A DNA stretch of 64,000 bases from positions 2,790,001-2,854,000 of the forward strand of contig OZ244148.1 in NCBI GenBank assembly GCA_965216255.1, written 5' to 3'. Under the pieces are notes generated by a model. The model was not told the origin of the DNA. It did not search any database and saw nothing but the letters and a program-made list of their open reading frames with translations. Source of the stretch: G965216255 sp965216255. GTDB taxonomy: Bacteria; Bacteroidota; Rhodothermia; Rhodothermales; Bin80. The position numbers were made by a program, and so were the translations under genes. This document shows positions 18,640 through 32,650 of the stretch, piece by piece; positions within the stretch are counted from its first letter, which is position 1; every line of letters starts with the position of its first letter.

Positions 18640-19124
18640 TCTCACGGGCGAGATGGGAGCGAGGGGATGGGATGTCTGAAGGGGAGATTTCGGCTGATGC
18701 AGTGACTGGAGACCTTAAGACTCAGGGCAATGTCCTGTCCTTTTGGCGATGCACTTCGGCTAAGGAGAAAGATCTTGATGATGTGGCGCTGGCCATTGCA
18801 GCTGGTCGAAATAGAATCGCGAAGGTGGAAATCGTATGGCTTGATGATGAGGAATTAAGAAATGATGGCCAGGCCATGGAAAATACCAATGGGCGCACAC
18901 CCGTCACAGATTTGATCACGTCTCACGTTGACGTGATCAAGCTTGACTACAGCCGCCTTGGGAAAGTAGCACACCGCATAGCGTCAGCGATCGTAGATGA
19001 GCGATATCTTCTGCGAACAAGAAATCAGGTCAAGGAACTCCTCGTGCCAGCGATTGATCGAGATCGGGTCAACCTCGATGTTATAGACCAGAAAATTCTA
19101 GATGAAATTCAGATCGGATCTTGA
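18621..19124 (+). CDS. Cassette gene C, unknown function
   Basis: This 167-residue protein is not one I can name. It is clearly paralogous to the gene at 59784-60305: MFVAR-ISR, ADAVT-DL-T, LSFW-C-SAK-KD, IAAGR, IVWLD, TPV-DLITSHVDV, LDY-RLGKVA are shared, with more divergence after residue 125. It has no signal peptide or membrane segment and looks cytosolic. It overlaps gene B by 19 bases, so A-B-C reads as one operon. Confidence 0.75.
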   Translation: MFVARMISRARWERGDGMSEGEISADAVTGDLKTQGNVLSFWRCTSAKEKDLDDVALAIAAGRNRIAKVEIVWLDDEELRNDGQAMENTNGRTPVTDLITSHVDVIKLDYSRLGKVAHRIASAIVDERYLLRTRNQVKELLVPAIDRDRVNLDVIDQKILDEIQIGS

Positions 19125-19157
19125 CACTCAATAGCAATGGATTACCGATGCAGCTAG

Positions 19158-19328
19158 GAGATTCTACAGGAGTCCGATCGGAAGCGGGTATCCGAGTTCC
19201 TGGGGCAGACGCGTAGGATGCTCCTCGCGATGGCAAAGGAGGTAGGCCGGGAGTTCGTCTTAGGGGAGGCACGGCGCGGGCAGGATGATGGAAATGGTAT
19301 CCTGACTTCGACGGGTTCAGAGGTGTAA
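19158..19328 (+). pseudogene. Short coding-like remnant after cassette copy 1
   Basis: A stop-to-stop frame of 56 codons without a good start (EILQESDRKRVSEFLGQT..., ending STGSEV) has protein-like composition. It could be the tail of a truncated gene left when the neighbouring IS1634 element inserted. I do not recognise it. The bases from 19329 to 19411 probably hold the IS end. Confidence 0.25.
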
Positions 19329-19411
19329 GGTATTGTTTTTATTAGGCAGGCCCTTCCGACTGAACACAACAAATCCGCCTTACTGCAGAACAAAAACGCC
19401 GTCCAAGAAAG

Positions 19412-21061
19412 CTACTCCCCAGACTCCTCTTCCAGCGGGACCGTACTCCGCTGTAGCGTTAGACCTACCGCCTTGTAGAGATTGATCTGCTGCCTGCCTG
19501 TGGCCGCGGGCACCAGGTAGCGCTTGCCCGTGCCCTGGTCCCGCAATAGCGACACCTCCACTGCCGAGAGCTCCGACAGGATGCGCGCCTCACTTAGCGG
19601 CTCCTTGCCAGCGTGCATGCTGTTATGCTGGTAGCGCAAGATGCGCAGCAGTGCAAAGGCCACGAAACAGATGGCCATGTGTGCCTTCACCCGACGCTCC
19701 GTCCAGTGAAAGATGGGACGCACTGCTAACGCGCGCTTCAGCACCCGGAAGCCTTCTTCTATCCGCCACAGCTCGCCGTACTGGGCGTACACCTCCTGCG
19801 GCGCGAGCGTCTCCAGGCTGGTCCATAGACCGTGCAGGCCGTCGAAGGCCTGGTCTTTTTCTATCGCCTCTTCGTTCAGACTCACCGCTCCCTGGTCCAG
19901 GAACCGACCGCTCCTGCCCTTGCCCTTGACGCCCTGCGCCAGAATGAGCTTGGCCTTCTCTACGGCTTTCTGCCGGTCGTGCGCATCCTGGGCTGCTTTC
20001 TTCGGACAGTAGCGCAGGACCAGGCGCCGCCCGCCGAGGCGCCTTTCGGCAACCATGCGGCCTTCTGCCATGGGCTGCCACTCTTGCACCGCCGTGATAT
20101 CACGCGTGGCCTTCTTCCCCATGGAGCGCAGCCGGGCCGCCACCACAAAGTCGTATCCTTTGCTATGAAGCAGCGCCAGGTTCTCTTGACTCATCATGCC
20201 GGCGTCGGCTACGAAGACCACCTTGCCCAAGGCGCAGCGCTGCTGCAGCGCCGCCATGGCCGGATCAAGGGTCTTGACATCGGTCGTATTGCCGGCAAAG
20301 AGCTCATATCCTATGGGCAAACGCTGCGTTGTCTGGATGAGCGCTACCTGCACCCGGTGCGGCTTGCCGTCCTTGCTGTAGTCCTTCTTCCGGAGCTCAT
20401 CCTCACTGTCCGAAGCAAAGCTGAGCGTCGTAACATCAAAGAAGAGCACGTCTACCTTGCCGCCCAAGAGGCCCGTCACTTCTCGGGAGACGATATCCTG
20501 CAGGCGCCTGATACGGCCTTCGTTTACCGCATCCATCATGCGGTAAAACTTCTCTACCGGCACTTCAGAGCCCTCTTCTTTGGAGAACCGCCGGGCATGG
20601 CCGCTCTTGCCGCCCTCCGGAGCCGCCAGGCGTAGCAGTACGGCTTGCCGGAACAGACGCCGGGCCATGGTCTGCCTTTCGGTGAAGACATCACTGAGGC
20701 CCAGCCCGTCGCAGAGGGCCCCGAACACTTCATGGAAGCCCACACACACACGCTTCGTTTCCTCAAGGGCACGGGCATCCCGGATGGGCAGCGGTTTTGT
20801 TTGCTGCTTGCGCCTGCGGGCCAGGAGGATCTCGTCTGCGCTATCGGCGGCGGGAAAGAGGGAGGGTTGTTTCTCCTCTTGTAAGCGGCGCATTTCGAGT
20901 TCGGCGACACAGAGCAGGGCCTCGAGGGCCACACCTTCGGGGGCGCTGCCCATGTGGCGGACGATCTTGAGTCGGGGTTTGCCTTCGGTATTTCTGTACC
21001 CGTACACGATCTGTACGGAGACGTTCTTGGTAGTTTTTCGTCTGAGGGTGCGCACAAACAT
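19412..21061 (-). CDS. IS1634-family transposase (intact)
   Basis: The 549-residue frame has the layout of IS1634/IS4-type enzymes: N-terminal VYGYRNTEGKPRLKIVRHMG, first-Asp segment VDVLFFDVTTLSFAS, second-Asp segment KVVFVADAGMMSQENLALL, and the C-terminal YGELWRIEEGFRVLKRALAV with the catalytic Glu, followed by VRPIFHWTERRVKAHMAICF. It is uninterrupted and may be active. I could not fix its inverted repeats by eye. An antisense open frame of 267 codons inside it is a composition effect. Confidence 0.9.
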   Translation of the reverse strand: MFVRTLRRKTTKNVSVQIVYGYRNTEGKPRLKIVRHMGSAPEGVALEALLCVAELEMRRLQEEKQPSLFPAADSADEILLARRRKQQTKPLPIRDARALEETKRVCVGFHEVFGALCDGLGLSDVFTERQTMARRLFRQAVLLRLAAPEGGKSGHARRFSKEEGSEVPVEKFYRMMDAVNEGRIRRLQDIVSREVTGLLGGKVDVLFFDVTTLSFASDSEDELRKKDYSKDGKPHRVQVALIQTTQRLPIGYELFAGNTTDVKTLDPAMAALQQRCALGKVVFVADAGMMSQENLALLHSKGYDFVVAARLRSMGKKATRDITAVQEWQPMAEGRMVAERRLGGRRLVLRYCPKKAAQDAHDRQKAVEKAKLILAQGVKGKGRSGRFLDQGAVSLNEEAIEKDQAFDGLHGLWTSLETLAPQEVYAQYGELWRIEEGFRVLKRALAVRPIFHWTERRVKAHMAICFVAFALLRILRYQHNSMHAGKEPLSEARILSELSAVEVSLLRDQGTGKRYLVPAATGRQQINLYKAVGLTLQRSTVPLEEESGE

Positions 21062-21155
21062 AATGGGTGTAAGATACGAAACAGATCAGCTGAGCACTGT
21101 GGCGATTGCATACACTGCGCACAACCTTCATTTATCGACGATATACCAGTCGGCC

Positions 21156-22554
21156 CATTTAACAACGAAGTGCAACACTTGATTTGGATGACAGCGCGCT
21201 AGCAAGCGCGTATTCATCACGCTGATTACATGTGAGCGAGATGATGCCGGTACGCTCCGTTAAGACATCATTGGAGGGTATCAAATGGCGACGGGCTATC
21301 ATCATCTTTCCTATGAGGAAAGGTGCCAGATTCACGCATTGAGGAAGCGAGCTGATTCGCTGCGCGAGATTGCGCGACAGTTGGGTCGCTCGCCATCGAC
21401 GATCAGCCGGGAGTTGCATCGCAACAGCGGAGGTAGGGGCTACCGGTATCAACAGGCTACCCGCTTGGCCAGCGGGCGGCGGAGGAAGGCATCGTTGCGT
21501 CCACGGAAGATGACTGAAGCGATGTGGTCTCTTGTGCGTGAGAAGCTCGCCCTGCACTGGAGTCCAGAGCAGGTCTCGGGTCGACTTCGTCGTGATGGTG
21601 TCGTTTCGGTAAGCACCACATGGATTTACAGGCATAGCTGGGCGGACCGAGCGGCTGGCGGATCGTTGTACAAGCTGCTGCGTCGCCGTGGTAAGCGGTA
21701 CAACAGGCGTAACAAGAGCGGTGCTGGGCGCGGCCTGATACCGCACCGTGTAGACATCAGCGAACGTGATCCCATTGTAGAGCAGAAGACGCGGATAGGC
21801 GACTGGGAGGTTGATACGATCATCGGGGCGAAACAACAGGGAGCACTGGTATCCATGGTCGATCGCGCCTCGAAATTCACGTTTCTTGAGCACGTTGCGT
21901 CAAAGGCTGCGATCGGGGTCCGCCATGCGATCATAGGTTGTCTCAGTCCGGTAAAGGACCGGCGTACTTACTATCACGGCGGACAATGGCAAGGAGTTCG
22001 CTCATCATCGGCAGATCGCCAGCGCGCTTTCCGCATCGTTTTACTTTGCGAGGCCATACCACTCCTGGGAGCGTGGTCTGAACGAGCACACCAACGGCCT
22101 GGTGCGAGAGTACTTCCCGAAGGCAACCAACTTTCACACGGTTGAACCGGCAGCGGTGAGGCGGGTGCAAGCGCAATTGAACAACCGTCCGCGCCGATGC
22201 TTGGCCTACCGCACGCCGGCGGAGGTTTTCCTTCCTGCACTAGAGGGCGTGGCAGCCTCCGCGTCCATGGTCTGAGTCGGGTCGTCGCCAGAAAGACCCA
22301 TAGACCATTGTACCATGTTCGGGTGACATCATGCGTGCCTACACGCAGGGGAAGAGCCATGCTCGCCCGTCGGCATTGGCTGCCTCAAAGGTCAAGGAGC
22401 GCGAATTTCTTCGGCCAGCAAGCAGCTTCTTCTCCGGTCGGGCTCCGCCCTCCCTCCGAAGAAGCTCGTTTTCCGCGTTGCCTGTGCTATCTTCTGTCTC
22501 TACTCAGGGGCATACTACCTTGTCTACAGTTGTTGCACTTCGGACTTTAATTGG
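21156..22554 (+). mobile_element. IS30-family element
   Basis: Imperfect inverted repeats of about 26 bases bound the element. The left end reads CATTTAACAACGAAGTGCAA and the right end, in reverse, reads CAATTAAAGTCCGAAGTGCA. A single IS30 transposase gene lies inside, followed by about 280 non-coding bases. Its right end sits about 150 bases beyond the rRNA operon terminator. Confidence 0.75.
21285..22275 (+). pseudogene. IS30-family transposase with one frameshift
   Basis: The N-terminal HTH (SYEERCQIHALRKRADSLRE, LGRSPSTISRELHRNSG) and DDE region (GDWEVDTIIGAKQQGALVSM) are typical. Near 21960 the frame slips: the first frame ends at 22145 with nonsense, while the next frame reads TITADNGKEFAHH, then YFARPYHSWERGLNEHTNGL, LNNRPRRCLAYRTPAEVF and stops at 22275. 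The second Asp and the catalytic Glu therefore lie in the shifted frame. A single indel explains it; programmed frameshifting is not usual for IS30. Confidence 0.85.
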
Positions 22555-22707
22555 CGGTCCTATTTGCCTTGCTCCACGTCAATTACGAAACCACGGCCCT
22601 CGCGTTACCGTGGAAATCAGGATAATTTACACACTATGAAACGAACATCAGTGCCCGTTTCTGGGCTGCGGGCGTTGCCGTCCCGCATAGCCCACGCCCG
22701 CGCGAAC

Positions 22708-22743
22708 AAAAAAAACGAGGTCCCGCCAAACGGCGAAACCTCG
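22708..22743 (-). terminator. rRNA operon terminator
   Basis: Downstream of the 5S gene on the minus strand, CGAGGTTTCGCC and GGCGGGACCTCG pair around a short loop and are followed by eight consecutive T residues. This is a textbook intrinsic terminator, 12 bases beyond the 5S end. Confidence 0.9.
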
Positions 22744-22755
22744 CTGAATAGGATT

Positions 22756-22867
22756 CCTGGCACCGTCCTACTCTCCCACCACGAAGGGCAGTACCATCGG
22801 CGCTGCGGGGCTTAACGACTCTGTTCGGAATGGGAAAAGGTGTGGCCCCCGCGCTATAAGCACCAGG
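22756..22867 (-). rRNA. rrf: 5S ribosomal RNA
   Basis: The 112-base sequence folds end to end (CCTGGTGCTTATAGCG...GACGGTGCCAGG) and contains the conserved CCCATTCCGAACAG loop and GAGAGTAGGACG segment. It follows the 23S gene in the same transcript. Confidence 0.93.
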
Positions 22868-22979
22868 AAAAACGCGGCCCACCCCAATGGGTGGGCCTAT
22901 GTCTTGACATGAAGATTTCGCCGCATGTGAGCACACTGCTAAGAGCGCAAGCGAGCTACTGGCTTGCGTAAAAAACCAA

Positions 22980-25940
<2,961 letters not shown>

Positions 25941-26099
25941 GTTTTTACACAAGTCAGGAATTCGAGAGTGGCTCATGGCCACTCTCTACGCTCGATTGCG
26001 CTCGATTCGGCATTACCCGGCAAGCCGGGCGACGCCTACTACTGCGCGTTCTACAATTGGCGAAATCAACATGTCAAAGAACAAGGGCTTAACCAGCCC

Positions 26100-26174
26100 T
26101 GGTGGAGTTAGCCGGATTCGAACCGGCGACCCTCTGTATGCAAAACAGATGCTCTACCACTGAGCTATAACCCC
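26100..26174 (-). tRNA. tRNA-Ala (TGC)
   Basis: On the minus strand the gene starts GGGGTTATAGCTCAGTGG and ends TAACTCC-A-CCA. The acceptor stem pairs fully, the T arm reads CCGGTTCGAATCCGG, and the anticodon loop is TTTGCAT, giving TGC. The CCA end appears to be encoded. It sits in the 16S-23S spacer. Confidence 0.95.
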
Positions 26175-26220
26175 TTCTGATAGGCTTTTCCGGACGAGGC
26201 CGGAATCATTAGCAGAGGGG

Positions 26221-26294
<74 letters not shown>

Positions 26295-26426
26295 TCCGAG
26301 GCACTGCCTCGTACGGGGGGTCGCTCTTTATGAAAAGAACAGAGTGATAAGCGAGAGTATAGCGAGTCCTGCCGATTTCGGGACGGTGGAGGAACAAGTT
26401 CCTCCACTGCGCCAAGTCGTTCTCTT

Positions 26427-27955
<1,529 letters not shown>

Positions 27956-28136
27956 AAGAGGTTTGAAACTTATAAATGAGCGCCTCAGCGCTCCGTCCCT
28001 GACTGTGTTTGGCTCCGTGCTCTCGCACAAAACCTTGTCTGAAATCGACAAAGGACTCGCTATACTCTCAACTTATCAAAGAACAACGCATACGCTATGG
28101 TCTGCGCATGCAAGCGCCGCAAAAAAGCGCGGACAG

Positions 28137-28168
28137 CCAAGTTACGAAACCACAGTGTCCGCTGTCAA
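28137..28168 (-). promoter_or_regulatory. Candidate rRNA operon promoter
   Basis: Reading the minus strand, TTGACA (28168-28163) is followed after 18 bases by TAACTTGG (28144-28137). This fits the Bacteroidota-type arrangement TTG-N(19-21)-TAnnTTTG better than the E. coli one, since the -10 hexamer is poor. The leader to 16S is about 180 bases. Confidence 0.5.
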
Positions 28169-28308
28169 GTAATACACGCCCCAAAATGGGGCACGCCACG
28201 AACAGCGCCATGCAACTCCGTTGATTAGAACAATTTGTGCTCCCTACAGCTACTGATTCGTAGAGAGACCACGTGGAATCGGTTGTCCCTATCTCTAGTT
28301 CCTGAGAA

Positions 28309-29097
28309 ATGAAAAGATCATCATATCTCCATAATACGCGTAAGGCCTTCCGCTATTCGAAAGATTTGATTGCCAATCGCTATTTCTGGATTGGCCTCTT
28401 TTCACTGGCTAGTGTCTTCGCGATAAGCTGTGTCATCTTGGACCAAGTTCTCATGCCACGATATACGCGCCATGAGGCGGTTATTTACGTGCCGGATGTC
28501 GTAGGTCAGTCCGTTGACGATGCTCAGGAGGTGCTCACCTCATACGGCCTAGGCATTGGCGAACCGCTCGAACGTTTTGACAGACTGCGAGAGCGTGACC
28601 GGGTACTTGAACAACGACCCGGTCCAAGCGCTCCGGTTAAGCCGGGACGCGTCGTATACGTAACCATAAACCGCGGTACTATTCCGTCAGTGACCGTGCC
28701 GCGCGTCCTGGGCCTATCGCTTCGGGGAGCCCGTAACCAATTGGCTACCGCCGGTCTCGCGATCCGTAGCGAGGAGCCGGACTCTCTTCCGTCACCGTAC
28801 GCCAATGCCATCACGCGCCAGGAGCCTGCTCACGGCAGTGTGGTACAGCAGGGTGACAGCGTCAAACTCTGGTACGGGACCGGGCTTGGCTCCCGAATGG
28901 TCGTCGTACCGGACGTTAAGGGCTTGCCGCTAGGGGAAGCACAGACCCTGTTGCGCCGTAACGGTCTGCGGTCCGTAGTCCTCGACCTCGCCGAAGGCGC
29001 CAGGAATCCAGCAATAGTGCGACAGAGCCGCGACCCTGGCGCAGAAGTGCGTGAAGGGTTTGAAGTCCGGCTCTTTACCCGGCGCGGCAGGAGTTGA
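28309..29097 (+). CDS. Membrane-anchored PASTA-domain protein
   Basis: The 262-residue product has a short basic cytoplasmic start, one membrane segment at about residues 26-46 (YFWIGLFSLASVFAISCVIL) and three PASTA domains outside (VPDVVGQSVDDAQEVLTSYG, VPRVLGLSLRGARNQLATAG, VPDVKGLPLGEAQTLLRRNG). PASTA domains bind cell-wall muropeptides. No kinase or transpeptidase domain is attached, unlike PknB or PBP2x, so this is the stand-alone type seen in Bacteroidota. Its partner is unknown. It is convergent with pyrR. Confidence 0.9.
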   Translation: MKRSSYLHNTRKAFRYSKDLIANRYFWIGLFSLASVFAISCVILDQVLMPRYTRHEAVIYVPDVVGQSVDDAQEVLTSYGLGIGEPLERFDRLRERDRVLEQRPGPSAPVKPGRVVYVTINRGTIPSVTVPRVLGLSLRGARNQLATAGLAIRSEEPDSLPSPYANAITRQEPAHGSVVQQGDSVKLWYGTGLGSRMVVVPDVKGLPLGEAQTLLRRNGLRSVVLDLAEGARNPAIVRQSRDPGAEVREGFEVRLFTRRGRS

Positions 29098-29124
29098 CGG
29101 GATTCACCCAGCCGCGACCAGGCC

Positions 29125-29631
29125 CTACTCGACGATGTAGACACCTAGATTTGCGGCTGAGTCCACATCCACCCTCTCTCTGTGCTTCGTCGGCAGAACG
29201 CCTCCAGTATAGTCCGCCTGGATGGGCACCTCCCTGTGCCCGCGATCGATAAGGACTACCAGCTGGATAGAGGCCGGGCGCCCGTAGCGAATTATCGCAT
29301 CAAGGGCGGCCCGTGCCGTGCGGCCTGTAAAAAGCACGTCATCTACTAGAATTACACGCTTGCCAGTGACATCAACCCCCGCGGGCACTCCTGTTGGAGT
29401 GGGCAAGGCCCGATCGTCACGAAATGGCTTCGCATCGAGCGGATATACTGGGAAAATGCTCCCGGCTATCTCTCCCATATGGTGCGCGAGAACCCTCGCG
29501 ATGGCCAAGCCGGTTCTCATAATGCCGAAGATCATGATGGCGTCCGTGCCCCGATTACGCTCCACTACTTGGTAGGCCAGGCGGCACAGCGTCCGCTCGA
29601 CACGCCTTGAGTCCATTATGAGCGTACGCAT
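29125..29631 (-). CDS. pyrR: PyrR family uracil phosphoribosyltransferase/regulator
   Basis: This 168-residue type I phosphoribosyltransferase carries the PRPP loop VILVDDVLFTGRTARAALDA and the family segments GIMRTGLAIARVLA and LVVLIDRGHRELP-like RGHREVPIQADYTG. PyrR converts uracil to UMP and in many bacteria also binds pyr mRNA leaders. I chose ATG at 29631 (MRTLIMDSRRVERTL) since the seven codons before it are not conserved in character. No pyr operon is in the window. Confidence 0.92.
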   Translation of the reverse strand: MRTLIMDSRRVERTLCRLAYQVVERNRGTDAIMIFGIMRTGLAIARVLAHHMGEIAGSIFPVYPLDAKPFRDDRALPTPTGVPAGVDVTGKRVILVDDVLFTGRTARAALDAIIRYGRPASIQLVVLIDRGHREVPIQADYTGGVLPTKHRERVDVDSAANLGVYIVE

Positions 29632-29699
29632 GGCAACACTTGTCAGACACAAAAGGGGTAGCGGCCGCGCTCACGCGCCCTCCAACACGCCGGGGCAAT

Positions 29700-30101
29700 T
29701 TAGTCCTGGAACATTGCCTTTATGCTTCCCCAGCTCCGGCGAATGGCGGTAGGCGTATAGTCGACCTGTTTCTCGGCCAAGCGCTGTCGCAAACCATTGG
29801 TAAAGACCACTTCAAGCCGATAGTCTACCTGATCCATCACATTCTTGTATACTTGATCATCGCTTACCAAATATTCCTTATTCGCGCCGTGGGCACTAGA
29901 TGAGTTAATCTGAACAAAATCCCCGGCATAGCTCGTCTTGCGGAAGAGCTCGTAGTTTCGCACGTCCACTTCGGATTCTGCCTCCCATTTGACGGCGAAT
30001 CCGTTTCCGTCGTGCTCCACATCGAAATACTTGAGCCGCGCGTCGAGAATTGCAGCACCAATCGTAACAAATAACAAAAAAAAGAGTGCAGCGGCTCGCA
30101 A
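29700..30101 (-). CDS. Small exported protein with an FN3-like fold, unknown function
   Basis: The 133-residue product starts with a signal peptide (MRAAALFFLLFVTIGAAI). The rest resembles a single fibronectin-type-III or fibronectin-like beta sandwich (FAVKWEAESEVDVRNYELFR, the usual strand pattern with W and Y). It ends shortly before pyrR. I do not know its role; it may be periplasmic or surface attached. Confidence 0.65.
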   Translation of the reverse strand: MRAAALFFLLFVTIGAAILDARLKYFDVEHDGNGFAVKWEAESEVDVRNYELFRKTSYAGDFVQINSSSAHGANKEYLVSDDQVYKNVMDQVDYRLEVVFTNGLRQRLAEKQVDYTPTAIRRSWGSIKAMFQD

Positions 30102-30464
30102 GGTACGACGCGGTCTGAATGCAGGTTGTAATATACGCTTGCCCGAATAAAGTTCAATCCCTCTGGTAGTTCAACGCAGCGTTTCTACATGACGGACCGC
30201 GACATACGATTGCGTCCACCAAGACTGCGGCAACAGCACGACGTCTGGGCATAGGGCCGAATGGCGAACTGAAGGCCCACTGCACGGCTCTGCGTATCCC
30301 GGGCGGTCCAAGGCAGATCACTTGTGCATGGCCACGGCTGCGGCGAAGATTTGTGCCTGCCGACTGCTACCCCTTCCGCAGGCAGATACATCGGCAGACC
30401 CCAGACGCCCTTTGCGATTGCGATGACTTTTCGTTAAGCTGCGTGTCTGGCAATCGTCCCGTCC
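30102..30464. other. Divergent intergenic region
   Basis: The region separates the minus-strand FN3-like gene from the plus-strand LVIVD gene, so promoters for both should lie here. I find no convincing gene or structured RNA in it. Confidence 0.35.
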
Positions 30465-31730
30465 ATGGCTATGAGAACCGGACATGCAACCGTCGCCGCA
30501 TTTCTGCTGCTTGCTGGGAGTCAATTCGCGCGTGCCCAGGAATCGCCCGGAGGCAGTCGCAACATGCATGTTGCAGGGCAACTCACTATCGAAGGTGGAA
30601 CAGCAGCCATTGCCATTGATCAGAATTTAGCACGCCCTTTTGTATACCTGTCCACACGAGAGAGACCTGTTGGCTTTGTCATGATTGACATTTCAAATGT
30701 GGCCGAGCCACGGTTCGCCGCCGAGTGGCATGTGGACGATGATACCAGCCTTGCGGCCCAAGACCTAACAACGTTTTCTCTCGGGGATCGCCACTACCTT
30801 GCACAGGCCTTTCAGCACGCCACAGACAAGGCGCTGTCAGACCTCGGGGCAATCATATTCGACGTATCAGGAGGGCTCCGGATCAACGAGGTCGTCCGTA
30901 TCAAGGCGCAGGGAGGTTACGAATCGCTGTTCGCTTACCGGCACTCGAACGGCCGAAGCCTGCTTCTTGCATCGGGTGGAGGGTCTATCTACGTATATGA
31001 CCTCGAGGTAGTCGTGGAAGAGGGCGGCGCGCTGGCAGCCACGGTCGCAACTCCAAGCCAACTGGAGACCTCGGAGACCGGTTTCGACAACGTATTTGCT
31101 GGATTTGAGCCTGACACGCAGCAAGATCGCCTGTATGCTGCCGGTGCAGGGGGGTATTACGTGTACGATTTGACGGACCCGTCTAGCATCTCCCTGCTTA
31201 CGTCTATCAGCTCCGCCGCCGTCCAGCGTGGACGCACCATGATACCGACACCGGATGGACGCTATGTGCTGACGACAGCAGACTACAGGACGGCGCCGAT
31301 TCGGATTTTCGATCTGCAGCCCGGGCTTGACGGCACACTGCCGCGCATTCGAACTGCCGTCTCGGCCTGGACATCCAATTGGCAGAACGAATATCAGGGC
31401 ATTCAATTGCGCTGGCCCCTGGCGTTCGTCGCGGCACTGGAGGACGGACTGCAGGTCGTAAACGTACGTGACATGCTCAACCCTTATACCGATGCATACT
31501 ACCGTACCACGCCACCGTTAGTGGAACAATCCCCGCCCCTAATGCAAGCGCCGGGCGGCACCTTTGATGTAGATGTGCGCAATGCGGACGGGCTCATCGT
31601 AGCAAGCGACCTAGATACGGGGTTCTGGGCATTCACGCTGGACGCCTTTTCGGGATGGCACGGCCATGCATGGGGCTTGCCAAACATGTCCAGTGTTCAG
31701 GATTGGGGCGCGGGTCCGGACGGCAGATAG
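30465..31730 (+). CDS. Secreted LVIVD-repeat beta-propeller protein, paralogue 1
   Basis: A signal peptide (ATVAAFLLLAGSQFARAQ) precedes about 395 residues of LVIVD-type repeats (VMIDISNVAEPRFAAEW, LQVVNVRDMLNPYTDAYY, FDVDVRNADGLIVASDLDTG), predicted to form a beta-propeller. It is paralogous to the tandem pair at 44490-47204 and shares the C-terminal signature GLPNMSSVQDW, but is the more diverged of the three. The family is widespread with no established activity. It stands alone here, without a multicopper oxidase. Confidence 0.85.
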   Translation: MAMRTGHATVAAFLLLAGSQFARAQESPGGSRNMHVAGQLTIEGGTAAIAIDQNLARPFVYLSTRERPVGFVMIDISNVAEPRFAAEWHVDDDTSLAAQDLTTFSLGDRHYLAQAFQHATDKALSDLGAIIFDVSGGLRINEVVRIKAQGGYESLFAYRHSNGRSLLLASGGGSIYVYDLEVVVEEGGALAATVATPSQLETSETGFDNVFAGFEPDTQQDRLYAAGAGGYYVYDLTDPSSISLLTSISSAAVQRGRTMIPTPDGRYVLTTADYRTAPIRIFDLQPGLDGTLPRIRTAVSAWTSNWQNEYQGIQLRWPLAFVAALEDGLQVVNVRDMLNPYTDAYYRTTPPLVEQSPPLMQAPGGTFDVDVRNADGLIVASDLDTGFWAFTLDAFSGWHGHAWGLPNMSSVQDWGAGPDGR

Positions 31731-31846
31731 ACCCCGGCTATTCTTCTTCGGGTGCCTGGGTAAGGCGCTGGCGTAAGAATCCAACCGCGCCGTCTGTCGA
31801 ATCCCTATACCTCCCCTGCCGTACGGGAGGCGACGACTGAATACCG

Positions 31847-32650
31847 CTATATTAGTTGTCGGGTGCGGAAGCGCCAGAGGGCTAGCAGTAGAAGTATCGC
31901 TGCTACATCTAGTGCGTAAAGGGTCAGCGTGAGCATGTCTCCGGCAGAAAGCACCCTTCCAGTAGAAAGGAGCTGGAATACGTTGTACTGATCGTAGCTC
32001 GGAAGAATGAAGTAAAGTGGATTCGGTGGCGAAAAATATCCGGCACTGGCAAAGTAGGCCAGAATGGCTGCGAGCAGCGGATGCATATAGAGCGAAAGTA
32101 GCAAGGCCAAGGATCCGACCATCAACCCGTGGCATAGGGTAACCATGGGGGCAAAGCGGGCGGCAGAGCTAACATCGAGTCCATTCGCGTACGTAAAGGC
32201 CAGCACTGCAACGCCCGTAAGTGCCGAGTAGCCCACAATTACCGCCAAGGCTCCAGAATACTTGCCAAGCAAGAACTGCGTGCGACTTACGGGCTTTGAC
32301 AGCATTATGAAAATGGTCCCTCGGCGGATGTCGCCCGATGCAGCCGTGGCACAAACAAAGGCCGCCACTACTGTCACAGAGAGGGAGACAAACCAGTAGA
32401 AAACGCCGAGCACCAGGCGCGAGTAGGGTTCGAATTGCATCTGCATACTTTCCTGCATCTCATCGGAGAGACCCAACTCTTCACGCTGTGTATTCATTTC
32501 GGGCACTCCTCCTGCAAAGTCTTGCATCTGCGTCATTATGATCGAGAAGACAACTGTGAGCAGGACCGTCAACAGCATGAGCCCTGAAATCACGCGCTCG
32601 TGCAGCAACGATCGAATGGTATCTGTCGCAATCAGCTGTACAGTTCTCAT
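31847..32650 (-). CDS. ABC-2 type transporter permease
   Basis: The 267-residue protein has about six membrane segments, beginning VISGLMLLTVLLTVVFSIIM, then a polar loop with Met- and Gln-rich sequence, then VTVVAAFVCATAASGDIRRG and the conserved ISRG-like GTIFIMLSKPVSRTQFLLGK motif of NosY-type permeases. Its start meets the end of the ATPase gene, so the two form one transporter. The substrate is unknown. Confidence 0.88.
   Translation of the reverse strand: MRTVQLIATDTIRSLLHERVISGLMLLTVLLTVVFSIIMTQMQDFAGGVPEMNTQREELGLSDEMQESMQMQFEPYSRLVLGVFYWFVSLSVTVVAAFVCATAASGDIRRGTIFIMLSKPVSRTQFLLGKYSGALAVIVGYSALTGVAVLAFTYANGLDVSSAARFAPMVTLCHGLMVGSLALLLSLYMHPLLAAILAYFASAGYFSPPNPLYFILPSYDQYNVFQLLSTGRVLSAGDMLTLTLYALDVAAILLLLALWRFRTRQLI

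Noticed and set aside
19832..20635. Plus-strand open frame of 267 codons
   Set aside because: It is fully antisense to the intact IS1634-type transposase and has no recognisable features.
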